From positions 1-64,000 of the forward strand of contig NZ_JADMJN010000001.1 of assembly GCF_018780565.1 (NCBI RefSeq): a stretch of 64,000 nucleotides of DNA, given 5' to 3'. Positions 17,856-25,854 of the stretch are shown in pieces; position 1 is the stretch's first letter, and every line of letters begins with the position of its first letter. A program made the position numbers and the translations under genes. A model generated the notes under the pieces. It worked only from the letters and a program-made list of their open reading frames with translations. It had not been told where the DNA came from and did not search any database. This DNA comes from Rhodoferax sp. (GTDB lineage: Bacteria; Pseudomonadota; Gammaproteobacteria; Burkholderiales; Burkholderiaceae_C).

Positions 17856-17999
17856 AGAGTTTGTTCACACATGAATAGTGACCATTGCTTTTGAATTTCA
17901 TTCTACTGGTCTGCCCAGGTGATGCCAAACTGTCGAATTGAAACAGCATGCCAGCGCGCGACTGTGCGACCGATTTCGGCATGCCCCCCCCCCGGACAC

Positions 18000-18265
18000 A
18001 ACAAACACACGGCGCACCGCGCCTCCAGATCCGCCACAGGCGGGCCAGGCCCCGCACTGGCAGTCGCAGGGCGACGGACTCCTGGGCAGGGTGCAGCAGC
18101 ACCGTGCAACCCCAAAGGGATAAGCCCAGCGGCTAAGGGGTGTTGCGCCTGGCGTGGTCAAGCAACAAAGGCGCGCCGACCACAAAAGGCGCAATGTCCC
18201 TTATTGAGCCCAGCCACCCAGCCCAAAGGCTCACTCGTTTCCCATCGGAAACGCTGACCAGGGAC
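18000..18265. repeat. Leader repeat copy A1 (~266 bp)
   Basis: Nearly identical to copy A2 (20311-20577), with about five differences over the whole length, and more distantly to A3 (22132-22360). It begins at AACAAACACACGGCGC and ends at ACGCTGACCAGGGAC. It holds a hairpin (CGTTTCC-CATC-GGAAACG, 18236-18253) near one end. No protein frame is shared by all copies. It lies downstream of ssb and upstream of the small membrane protein gene. Confidence 0.85.
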
Positions 18266-18312
18266 TAGGCCGAAGCGCCTCCAACGACGCCCACACCGCA
18301 AAGCACCCCAGC

Positions 18313-18681
18313 CTATGGGGTGCCGGGCACGTCTGGATTTGGCTCAGTTAAATAGCGAGGCCGGCCCAAGTAAATGACGTCTTCCCCAACAAAATTGAAA
18401 CCGCCCTTCCCTGCGTCTTTGTCGTACCAGCTTTCAATGCGACCGTGAACAATCACTTCTGAACCTTTGCCCAAATAGGCAATGTCGTTTTGCGCTTGTT
18501 TGCCATAGGTCGTAACTGGAATCCAATGGCACGCTTGCACCAGGTTGTCATTGCGGTCATGTGAGAAGACATTGCATGCCACCGTATAGCGCGCAACGAT
18601 CGCCCCAGTGGATGTCGTTTGCATTTCCACAGCGCCACCCAGATTGCCGACAGCTTCAAATTTACTAAGTCCATTACGCAT
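18313..18681 (-). CDS. ssb: Single-stranded DNA-binding protein (plasmid type)
   Basis: 122 residues from an ATG at 18681 (another ATG three codons earlier is possible). It has a compact OB-fold core: GNLGGAVEMQTTSTGAIVARYTVACN, then HWIPVTTYGKQAQNDIAYLGKGSEVIVHGRIESW, followed by GFNFVGEDVIYLG. It lacks the acidic DDDIPF tail of housekeeping SSBs. The conserved strand pattern is closest to plasmid-encoded SSBs. It is the last gene of a minus-strand unit (leader peptide - methylase-like - unknown - ssb) and would bind displaced single strands during element transfer. Confidence 0.8.
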   Translation of the reverse strand: MRNGLSKFEAVGNLGGAVEMQTTSTGAIVARYTVACNVFSHDRNDNLVQACHWIPVTTYGKQAQNDIAYLGKGSEVIVHGRIESWYDKDAGKGGFNFVGEDVIYLGRPRYLTEPNPDVPGTP

Positions 18682-18715
18682 TAAAACCACCCTAATTTTT
18701 CTAATATCCGCAGCA

Positions 18716-19015
18716 TTAAATCAAACTTCCACGTCCAGCCTCCACGGTTGGCTCATGCGGACCAGTGGCCAGCCTTAAAGGAATAGACACCGCATCTAAA
18801 GACGCTTCGCGCTGCAAGCGAGATGCTGCCAACTCATGCGACAAAGCCAGGTCAAGGTACCTTTCTTCCAGGCAAGACCAGCCTTGTCTGCCAACACGAG
18901 CCGCGGCGGCGCGAATTCGTTGCCCCTCGCTCAGGTGCTGAAGCACCAAACCGGCCACGGTTTCAGGCTGGTTCAGGAACGTTTGTACACCTACACCGTT
19001 GATGATTTCGTTCAT
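18716..19015 (-). CDS. Unknown protein, 99 aa
   Basis: The start at 19015 follows AAGGAGCC and is preferred over the ORF's earlier ATG at 19054. The protein is mostly helical with an Ala- and Arg-rich middle (HLSEGQRIRAAAARVGRQG) and an acidic C-terminus; no family is recognised. It lies between the methylase-like gene (36 bp) and ssb (35 bp) and is probably in their operon. A role in DNA metabolism is only a guess from the neighbours. Confidence 0.6.
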   Translation of the reverse strand: MNEIINGVGVQTFLNQPETVAGLVLQHLSEGQRIRAAAARVGRQGWSCLEERYLDLALSHELAASRLQREASLDAVSIPLRLATGPHEPTVEAGRGSLI

Positions 19016-19050
19016 TTTGGAGGCTCCTTCTAGGTGAATGTGTGAACGCT

Positions 19051-19902
19051 TCAAAAAAGCGTCATCTGATCGCGCACATTGATTGATGCCGTCGCATAGG
19101 CGCGCAAAACTAACACCGCGGACACGCGCTCCTCAACCGCGTCGGGATCGACCAGCGGCATTTCCCCCGGCTCACCAATACCCGATTCACGAAACTCGGC
19201 ACAACTGGCCTCCGTGCGATGCAACTTGGCATCCCAAAAACCCAAGGTGTGGGCCGGGGTGCGCCACACTGACCACACCTCCAAGGACAGGGAATTGCCG
19301 TGGTAGATCACTGCCGGAATGTGCAACAGTGACAACTGGATATAGGCCATGTGGACAGAAACCATGTCAATGTCCACCGCCACGGCGTGCATGTGTTGCT
19401 GGTAATTGATCTTCGCATCAAGCAGTGCGTGCGCTGCCGCAATGACCATGGCGCCACCACCGACGCAAGGGTCACAGACCGTCACAAAACCCTTCTTTTC
19501 CACCTCCTGCGAAGCCTGCTCGCCCAAAGTCACGGCCGCCATCAGGCGGCAGACCTCGTAAGGCGTGAAATACTGCCCCTTCCAGGCGTCGCCCAGCTCC
19601 AGCCTCATGTACAGAGCCCCCAAGAAATCACACATCCCCGCCTCAAGTGCCATGACCACATGGGCAAACCCACGCGCCAGCTCGCTGGCTTCAACTTTGG
19701 AATAGCGGGCGACAATTTTGAGGTACTCGGCCTCACGTTCTGGTTGCTGAATGAGGTCTGTGGCATTGCTCAATGCAATGGCCCCCATCGCCACAAAATC
19801 ACGAAACACCTGCCACGGGCCGTGACGGTACCCAACCGCACGCAGAATTTTGACAAGCGCCGCCTGGTGGTTGTCCGTATATTGGATTTGCGCTTTGCTC
19901 AT
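19051..19902 (-). CDS. N6-adenine methylase-like protein, catalytically degenerate
   Basis: 283 residues from the ATG at 19902, which overlaps the stop of a 25-codon leader gene (ATGA). The SAM-binding region is good: GQYFTPYEVCRLMAAVTL and motif I DPCVGGGAMVIAAAHALL, with VAVDIDMVSVHMAYIQLSL as motif II. The expected NPPY/NPPF catalytic motif after YHGNSLS is not visible; the sequence there reads LEVWSVWRTPAH. The protein ends soon afterwards, so it is shorter than HsdM. It may bind DNA or SAM without methylating. It probably leads the ssb-containing operon of a plasmid-like island. Confidence 0.75.
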   Translation of the reverse strand: MSKAQIQYTDNHQAALVKILRAVGYRHGPWQVFRDFVAMGAIALSNATDLIQQPEREAEYLKIVARYSKVEASELARGFAHVVMALEAGMCDFLGALYMRLELGDAWKGQYFTPYEVCRLMAAVTLGEQASQEVEKKGFVTVCDPCVGGGAMVIAAAHALLDAKINYQQHMHAVAVDIDMVSVHMAYIQLSLLHIPAVIYHGNSLSLEVWSVWRTPAHTLGFWDAKLHRTEASCAEFRESGIGEPGEMPLVDPDAVEERVSAVLVLRAYATASINVRDQMTLF

Positions 19903-19976
19903 GGATGGCCCCCGTTCATCGCATTGCAAGTGGCCTCGCCGATCGTGAGGGTTGTTTGGGTGTTGCTTGTGTCCAT
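19899..19976 (-). CDS. Leader peptide, 25 aa, coupled to methylase-like gene
   Basis: The ATG at 19976 follows AAAGGAG at good distance and opens 25 codons; the TGA at 19901-19899 overlaps the ATG of the methylase-like gene. Thr-rich (starts MDTSNTQTTLTIGEATC). The strong ribosome binding site and the overlap suggest that its translation delivers ribosomes to the next gene. It has no recognisable family and may act only as a coupler. Confidence 0.5.
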   Translation of the reverse strand: MDTSNTQTTLTIGEATCNAMNGGHP

Positions 19977-19989
19977 GGTGTCCATCTCC

Positions 19990-20310
19990 TTTACTGGGTT
20001 AAATCTGTCATCGCCTCGCTGAGCTACCTACGCCGTAACTGGGGAAATGGAATTCGACAAAGGACTAGGGACTGGTGACTCGCCTGACTGGTGCCCGCAC
20101 ACGAAGTGGCTGGCACTCGTACTGGCGAGACTGCAATCCCGGTGATGTGCGGGATCGAGCATTAAAAAGAGAGTGGGGAGCGCAGAGCCGACACGAACGG
20201 CTTTAAGGCACAGAGCCCGCGCAACAAGTCCGACTCGAATTAAAGTACCCCAAGGCGTAAGTAGTTCAGGGTGAAGCGATGACACCCAGCAATGAGACCC
20301 CCATGGGCGC
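19990..20310. other. Long leader region, related to 21808-22131
   Basis: This segment, between the leader peptide gene and repeat copy A2, is similar base by base to 21808-22131. Shared blocks include CATCGCCTCGCTGAG, CGCCGTAACTGG, ACACGAAGTGGCT and GACACGAACGGCTTTA. No ORF is conserved between the two, so the conservation looks noncoding. The strength of the match indicates common descent by duplication. Confidence 0.6.
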
Positions 20311-20577
20311 AACAAACACACGGCGCACCCGCGCCTCCAGACCCGCCACAGGCGTGCCAGGCCCAGCACTGGCAGTCGCAGGGCGACGGACTCCTGGGCA
20401 GGGTGCAGCAGCACCGTGCAACCCCAAAGGGATAAGCCCAGCGGCTAAGGGGTGTTGCGCCTGGCGTGGTCAAGCAACAAAGGCGCGCCGACCACAAAAG
20501 GCGCAATGTCCCTTATTGAGCCCAGCCACCCAGCCCAAAGGCTCACCCGTTTCCCATCGGAAACGCTGACCAGGGAC
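20311..20577. repeat. Leader repeat copy A2 (~267 bp)
   Basis: Nearly identical to A1 (18000-18265). The hairpin corresponding to the A1 one is at 20548-20565. It lies between the DUF932 gene and the methylase-like unit and, with the preceding segment, makes a ~590-bp leader upstream of the methylase-like gene. Confidence 0.85.
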
Positions 20578-20723
20578 AAGGCGCACAGCGCCTCTGACCA
20601 GCACCCACCAAATGCCCGACCATTGGCCAGGCATTGCACGCTACGGATTCAGCAGCGCGTCGCACCGCTTAGAGACATCAAGCGGCGATCACCACCACTT
20701 TGAGTTGCCTCCAAGATCAATGT

Positions 20724-21563
20724 TCAGGCTTTGAGCTTGCGCATTTCCTCAGCCAGTACCCACAAGGCGCGGTTGAGCTTGATGTTTTGGTCAATGCCTT
20801 TGACCTCGCGTGTCGTCACCCGTTGCCCGGTTGGTCCCCTGCCCTGCAACCCACCGCGCATGATGTTTTCTTGAACGCGATTGAACGTGGTCCACAAATC
20901 CCCCGCGCGGTCGGCCATGCGCTTGGGCTGTAGCAGTTGGCTTTCGGTGATTGGCGCGGGCGTCAAATCGGTTTCATATTTCAGCGCCAATGCGGCATGC
21001 GCGAAGGCGGTTTGTTCACCCTGGTTCAAGGTCAGCGCCTTCATGCCATCTCTCTGGGTGTCGATCAACTCGAAACCTTCCAACACGCGGAACGCGCCCT
21101 CAATCACGTTGTCAACAATGTTGCCTGTGTGGCGGACCCGAATATCGCTCTGTGTCTCCCCGCACACCATGCCATTCGCGCAAACAAACCGAAACACGCC
21201 GGACAGCATCTGATAGGACGAACTACCGTCATGGCTGTTCAGCAACACCACCTCATTGGCTTCGCTGGCGTTGATCTGGCTGGCATGACGCAATCGGATC
21301 ATGTGCTTGGTGTGATCGCGCTTGGCATCGTCACGGGTGCGCGTCTGGCACACCATAAACGGGCTGAACCCTTCTTTGCGCAAGCCTCGCAAAACATCAA
21401 TGGTTGGGATATAGGTGTAGCGGGAGGATCGGCTGGCGTGCTTTTCTTCTGCAAATATGGAAGGAACGACCGTCATCATCTGCTCGTCGGTCAATGGATC
21501 AGCGGACCGCAATACGGATTGATTGCGGCCAAAGCGGGAGGACAGGGTGTAACGTGAATTCAT
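20724..21563 (-). CDS. DUF932 phage/plasmid-like protein
   Basis: 279 residues from the ATG at 21563. The N-terminal region has YTLSSRFGRNQSVLRSADPL, then RYTYIPTIDVLRGLRKEGF and the family core HMIRLRHASQINASEANEVV ... NSHDGSSSYQMLSGVFRFVCANGMV. This is the conserved pattern of the DUF932 family, widely found on plasmids and integrative elements, of unknown biochemical role. It follows a 58-residue gene by 56 bp and is preceded by leader copy A3. It is full length. A long ORF on the other strand is a shadow. Confidence 0.85.
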   Translation of the reverse strand: MNSRYTLSSRFGRNQSVLRSADPLTDEQMMTVVPSIFAEEKHASRSSRYTYIPTIDVLRGLRKEGFSPFMVCQTRTRDDAKRDHTKHMIRLRHASQINASEANEVVLLNSHDGSSSYQMLSGVFRFVCANGMVCGETQSDIRVRHTGNIVDNVIEGAFRVLEGFELIDTQRDGMKALTLNQGEQTAFAHAALALKYETDLTPAPITESQLLQPKRMADRAGDLWTTFNRVQENIMRGGLQGRGPTGQRVTTREVKGIDQNIKLNRALWVLAEEMRKLKA

Positions 21564-21619
21564 GGTGTGGTCTTTCAAGTAGTGGATAAAAGTTAATTGG
21601 GTTTGGTGTGTTCTGTGGC

Positions 21620-21796
21620 CTATGCGGCGGATACCTGGACGCTCCACAACTTGATGGCATCTTTTTTCATCAAAATTCGGCTGCCGTTCATGACGACGGT
21701 TTTGGTGTGACCGTGTTCGGGAACTGCCTGCTTCTTGGATATCGTGTTGCAAGATTCAGAGCCGGTAGTGGAAGTTGTTTGGTTTGCTGTTGTCAT
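21620..21796 (-). CDS. Small protein, 58 aa, ahead of DUF932 gene
   Basis: The ATG at 21796 follows AAGGAGACACCACC, a strong ribosome binding site. The product is polar and Thr-rich at the N-terminus and has a basic, Val-rich C-terminal part (KTVVMNGSRILMKKDAIKLW). No family is recognised. Its position mirrors that of the leader peptide ahead of the methylase-like gene, and both follow homologous leaders. Confidence 0.55.
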   Translation of the reverse strand: MTTANQTTSTTGSESCNTISKKQAVPEHGHTKTVVMNGSRILMKKDAIKLWSVQVSAA

Positions 21797-21807
21797 GGTG
21801 GTGTCTC

Positions 21808-22131
21808 CTTGGTAGGTTAAATTGCCATCGCCTCGCTGAGTTCTTTCGCCGTAACTGGTGGCATGGAGTTCAACCAAGGAAGAGGTTCTGGTGACTTGCC
21901 AGACTGGGGCGCGGCAAGCGCCCTCGTACGGGCAAGACTGCAGAGCCGGTGATGAGCGGGAGCGTGGAATAAAAAGGGAGTGACTGGCCCTCGCACACGA
22001 AGTGGCTAGGGCGTGACACGAACGGCTTTATGCCGCGAAAGCCAGCGCAGCACTGCCGACTTGAACTAGAGTGCAACCAGGCGAAAGAACTCAGCGAGGC
22101 AATGGCAACCCAGCAACCACCACGACAACTG
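21808..22131. other. Leader region related to 19990-20310
   Basis: Homologous to the leader ahead of the methylase-like unit, with shared blocks such as CATCGCCTCGCTGAG, CGCCGTAACTGG and GACACGAACGGCTTTA. No gene is seen. Together with copy A3 it forms the ~560-bp leader of the 58-aa/DUF932 unit. Confidence 0.6.
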
Positions 22132-22360
22132 CAAACCCCACAGGCGCACAGCGCCTCCAGATCCGCCCGGGCGGGCCAGAGCACGGCACTGGCAGTCGCA
22201 AGGCGACGGGCTTCAGGTGCAGGGTGCAGCAGCACCGTGCAAGCCAACGGGATAAGCCCTGCGGCTAAGGGGTGTTGCGCCTGGCGTGGCCGAGGTTGTG
22301 ACGAAGGAGCGTTCCGGCTGCAGAGGGGGCAATGTCCCTTATTGAGCATCCCACCTCAGA
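22132..22360. repeat. Leader repeat copy A3 (diverged)
   Basis: Recognisably homologous to A1 and A2: GCGCCTCCAGATCCGCC, GCACTGGCAGTCGCA, GGGTGCAGCAGCACCGTGC, GGGATAAGCCC and CGGCTAAGGGGTGTTGCGCC occur in the same order. The later half has diverged more. Its presence before a third transcription unit makes a functional shared leader plausible. Confidence 0.75.
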
Positions 22361-22555
22361 CCAATGCTTGTGCTGCTTCCCAAAAGAAGCCTGGTTGAGT
22401 CCCGGATCCAAAGTGATCCTAGTTGCAATGCGCAGTGTTGCGAGGCAAGAAGGCTTTGGCCGAACTGCTGGCCGGAGAAAGTGGAGCACCAACACCACGA
22501 CACTCCCAGCTATAGTGGGTACGACAGTCAAAAAAATCAAATGGGAGTGATTGGT

Positions 22556-23047
22556 ATGCGTTCAACAGAACTTGAGTATGTAGGTTTTTGGGCCCGCGTC
22601 GGTGCATCAGTCATTGACATGCTGCTGCAACTTGTCGTCGTGTTGCCTCTGACCTTCGCCCTTTATGGCCGGATATCCCAGCCTGATCGGATGTTCATGG
22701 GCATCGGCGATTTCATCATCAATCTGATATTGCCAGCTGCAGCAGTAATTGCTTTCTGGGTCTACAAAGGTGCGACTCCCGGCAAGATGGCCATGTCGGC
22801 TCGAATTGTTGATGCTGATACTGGCAGATCCTTAACTGCAATGCAATCTTTGATCCGATACCTGGGGTACTTTGTATCCCTTATCCCTTTGGGAGTTGGA
22901 TTTTTCTGGATTGGATTTGATCGGCGAAAGCAAGGTTGGCACGACAAGATGGCGAATTCCGTTGTGGTGCGGCCCAGTGGTGACGAGCCCGTCAAGTTTC
23001 AGGGCAACGCTGATTGGCGCGTTGCGCCACGCGAACCAGGACTTTGA
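22556..23047 (+). CDS. RDD-family membrane protein
   Basis: 163 residues from the ATG at 22556, chosen because GGGAG lies seven bases upstream. It has the RDD-like order: VGFWARVGASVIDMLLQLVVV (Arg near the first membrane segment), a second segment (FIINLILPAAAVIAFWVYKG), GATPGKMAMSARIVD, and after the third membrane region (YLGYFVSLIPLGVGFFWI) the motif DRRKQGWHDKMANSVVV. RDD proteins are small inner-membrane proteins often linked to ion or solute transport, function uncertain. It stands alone on the plus strand before the GTPase cassette. Confidence 0.85.
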   Translation: MRSTELEYVGFWARVGASVIDMLLQLVVVLPLTFALYGRISQPDRMFMGIGDFIINLILPAAAVIAFWVYKGATPGKMAMSARIVDADTGRSLTAMQSLIRYLGYFVSLIPLGVGFFWIGFDRRKQGWHDKMANSVVVRPSGDEPVKFQGNADWRVAPREPGL

Positions 23048-23393
23048 ATTAAGCGATAGTGCCTGCTACAGATTGAAGCTGCATCGCTGAACAAGGTGTT
23101 GAGCAAACTGACATTTCGTCGATCTGGGACTAAGTCCCAATTCGGATTTGGCTTCTCACAGTCTTGGCGGCTGACGACCCACTGCAGACATAGCGACCGA
23201 TCAAGTGGTCGCCTGACAGCGGTCATTCAAGGGCCTTCGAATTCAGGCCAGCAATGTCAGCTTCTGGGAAGCTCAATCTACATAGTGAACTTCGCGTGAT
23301 GGCCAAAAGGTCGGGCACGAATGACAGCTTTCCGGCAGCCGAAAAACTCTCTGCTAAGCTTCCCCCGGCACGCCCATTGGAGAATAGGTTCCG
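23048..23393. other. Intergenic region before the GTPase cassette
   Basis: About 346 bp with no gene I can support. The last bases (GGAG 11 bases before the GTG at 23394) probably hold the cassette's ribosome binding site. I could not pick out a promoter with confidence. Confidence 0.4.
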
Positions 23394-24749
23394 GTGGCGA
23401 CCGTGCACTCTAAGATGACCTACCCAAGCGAGACTATGCTGCTGCTGCACATCTCTGATATTCACTTTCGTGCTCCCGAGTGCACGCAGGAGAACGACCC
23501 GAACCGGGCTTACCGCACGCGCATGATCCATGACGCAAAGGTTCGGGCTCGCGCCCTAGGCGGCGTTGATGCAATCTTGGTCGGTGGTGATATCGCGTTT
23601 CGCGGCGTGCAGAGCGAATACGCGGCTGCTTCGATGTGGCTCGAACAGCTGGCACACGAGTCGGGTTGCCCACTTGAACGCATCTTCGTCGTACCGGGCA
23701 ACCACGACATTGACCGAAGCCGCATTAGTGGAAGCCGCCAGATACGCAACATCCACAAGGCCGTCAAGGACGCGGCACCCGCGTACCGCTATCGCGAACT
23801 GCAAGCGCAATTGGCCGAGTCCGCGACGGGCCGCGCGCTGTTTGAGCCACTTGCTGCGTACAACGAGTTCGCGGCCCGCTTTAACTGCCAGGTCTTTCAT
23901 GAGCGGCTCGCGTGGAAGCAAGACCTTTCCTTAGCGCCGGGAATGACTCTGCGTATCCACGGATTCACCTCCACTTTGCTATCTGGAGCGGTGACCGAAG
24001 ATGGGCAGGATGACAAGCAGCTCTCGCTCTATCTCAGCCCATGGCAAACCGGCCTGCTTGATCCTGACCCCAATATTGTGAACCTCGTGATGGCTCATCA
24101 CCCACCTGACTGGCTCATGGACCAGGATGAAGTCGAGGATGCCGTCCATGGACGTGCTGCCATTCACTTGTGGGGTCACAAGCATCGGCAGCGAATCAAC
24201 AAGGACGACCAGTACATTCGCCTGGCTGCTGGCGCAGTTAATCCGGACGCCAGTGAGCTGGGGTGGCACCCGGCATACAACCTCATTGAACTCTCCGTGC
24301 AGGGTTCCGGGCCAACACGAGCGCTGGAAGTCACCGCGCACCTCCTTGAATGGCAAACTAATCCGGAGCGTTACCGCGCCCGCCAAGATGCCCAAGGGCG
24401 AGAAGTCTTTCAGCATTTGATCCGCTGTCCTGGCGACGACCACCCGACGCCCCCCGCCCCCGTCGCGGCAAGCGCCGGTCCGGCGCTTGAGGGTGCGGCG
24501 GTGGTTGCTGCGCAAGAACCTGATGTGGAGGCGGCTATGGGTGCACAATCAACGCGAAATCTTGTCATCCGGTGGTGGGGATTGCCTATGGCCGCGCGCC
24601 GTGAAATCGCACTGCGCCTCGGCCTGATTTCTGACGATGAAGTCAGCCTGCCCGAGCCCGAGCGTTATGCGCGGGCCCTCATGCGGGCAAAAGAACGAAA
24701 TCAACTTGAACAAATAGCTGAGGAGATCAACAAATGGCAGACACAGTGA
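23394..24749 (+). CDS. Calcineurin-like metallophosphoesterase with C-terminal adaptor-like domain
   Basis: 451 residues. The metal-binding motifs of a dimetal phosphoesterase are complete: HISDIHF (Asp22, His24), GGDIAF (Asp66), GNHD (102-105), AHH (234-236) and GHKH (261-264). A proline/alanine-rich linker (about 345-385) leads to a helical C-terminal segment (AARREIALRLGLISDDEVSLPEPERYA, about 405-430). That segment resembles the small adaptor domains of conflict systems. It probably is the effector of the cassette, cutting a nucleotide or nucleic acid phosphodiester. The ATG of the next gene lies inside its last codons (16-bp overlap). The start is GTG at 23394 or an ATG at 23415 or 23436. 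Confidence 0.75.
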   Translation: MATVHSKMTYPSETMLLLHISDIHFRAPECTQENDPNRAYRTRMIHDAKVRARALGGVDAILVGGDIAFRGVQSEYAAASMWLEQLAHESGCPLERIFVVPGNHDIDRSRISGSRQIRNIHKAVKDAAPAYRYRELQAQLAESATGRALFEPLAAYNEFAARFNCQVFHERLAWKQDLSLAPGMTLRIHGFTSTLLSGAVTEDGQDDKQLSLYLSPWQTGLLDPDPNIVNLVMAHHPPDWLMDQDEVEDAVHGRAAIHLWGHKHRQRINKDDQYIRLAAGAVNPDASELGWHPAYNLIELSVQGSGPTRALEVTAHLLEWQTNPERYRARQDAQGREVFQHLIRCPGDDHPTPPAPVAASAGPALEGAAVVAAQEPDVEAAMGAQSTRNLVIRWWGLPMAARREIALRLGLISDDEVSLPEPERYARALMRAKERNQLEQIAEEINKWQTQ

Positions 24750-25849
24750 CGGAAGACGATACGGAAGAGATCAAGCCAAGCCCATGGTTCTACACATGGA
24801 CAAAGGAGTTTCAGCTCGGCGAAGGCAGCGAACTGCTAAAACAGCGTTGGCAAGCCATTGGCAGCTTTGCGGATACCGCCAAAAGTCTTGATGTGGAACC
24901 CTTAGTGCGCCTGGCGATTGGAAGTCGCCAAGCGCCGTCGCCTGAATGGATCGCCACCCTGGAGGAGACCTTTCGCGAGGAGTACCCAGCGTTCACGGCG
25001 AGCAGCAACACACGCGAGTTGCAGGTGCTCGCGGCGTGCTGCCTCTTGCATATCAGTCAAGATCCAAACAATGAGGCGGCCAACCTCGCGGCACTGGCCA
25101 GCGCCACCACGTCGGTCGCAGGTCAGCGCAAGTTTTCCCTCCCCGGAGATTTACCCCAAGCTGCCGACGAGGCACTGCGATCGCTATATCTGAGCGCTGC
25201 ACGTCGCCCTAAGCTGTCGGCAGGGGTCCAGTACAAGCCATTGTTCGAGGCGGCAGTGCAAAAGGCCAGAGGGCAACAAGATATCGCCACACTCATCGAC
25301 GCATTGGCGCTGGCCGGTGCGGCGGCGACATCGGCAGTCAATCAAAACCAGTCAAAAACGCAGGTAGTCGTCGAAGCGCTCGCACATCGACTTGATCAGC
25401 AAGATGAAGAGCTGCAGATGCTTTGGTGGTTGATTGCCGAACGCAGTGAGGACCTTGCGTGCAGTTTCGGTGACCTAGCCGACGCTGCGCGACCCTTGGT
25501 GTTGGCCAAGGAACTGGCTAGCCATACGCTGCTGCCGCCGGGACCGCCGACGGTACGCGCCCTCCTGTCGCGCGCTAAGTTGGCGGGCAACGGAAAGGTT
25601 GCGTTGGTCGAAGCAGTTGCCGCCGCTCCCTTTGAGTGGTTGAAGGCGCACGTGTCGTCGCAGGCAGCATCGCCTGTTACACAGCCCCTGCACTTTGCGA
25701 TCGCGCGTCAGTTGGAGACCGGCCCAGGCACGGCATGGGTTGCGGGCTGGGCGGCGGCGACGGATCTGCCTCAAGATGCAGCCCTGTCCCACTTGACACT
25801 CGCTGAACTCTTCTATCGCGAGCGCCTGCTTACTCGCCTGTTAGGGTGA
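24734..25849 (+). CDS. Helical protein of the GTPase-associated system (GASH-like)
   Basis: 371 residues, almost all predicted helical and rich in Ala, Leu and Gln, with no known catalytic motif. The N-terminus SPWFYTWTKEFQLGEG is followed by repeated amphipathic helices such as LVRLAIGSRQAPSPEWIATLEETF and LQVLAACCLLHISQ. In layout and position it fits the GTPase-associated system helical domain (GASH) described near double-GTPase conflict systems. I recall that family name but cannot run the profile. It overlaps the phosphoesterase gene by 16 bp and the next gene begins six bases past its stop, so all are co-translated. Confidence 0.6.
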   Translation: MADTVTEDDTEEIKPSPWFYTWTKEFQLGEGSELLKQRWQAIGSFADTAKSLDVEPLVRLAIGSRQAPSPEWIATLEETFREEYPAFTASSNTRELQVLAACCLLHISQDPNNEAANLAALASATTSVAGQRKFSLPGDLPQAADEALRSLYLSAARRPKLSAGVQYKPLFEAAVQKARGQQDIATLIDALALAGAAATSAVNQNQSKTQVVVEALAHRLDQQDEELQMLWWLIAERSEDLACSFGDLADAARPLVLAKELASHTLLPPGPPTVRALLSRAKLAGNGKVALVEAVAAAPFEWLKAHVSSQAASPVTQPLHFAIARQLETGPGTAWVAGWAAATDLPQDAALSHLTLAELFYRERLLTRLLG

Positions 25850-25854
25850 TCGCT

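Noticed and set aside
17848..18257. Several ORFs of 60-112 codons in leader repeat A1
   Set aside because: They exist in both strands and several frames of GC-rich repeat DNA and are not kept between repeat copies.
20937..21557. 206-codon ORF on the plus strand opposite DUF932
   Set aside because: Shadow of the DUF932 gene; the minus frame has a clear family match.
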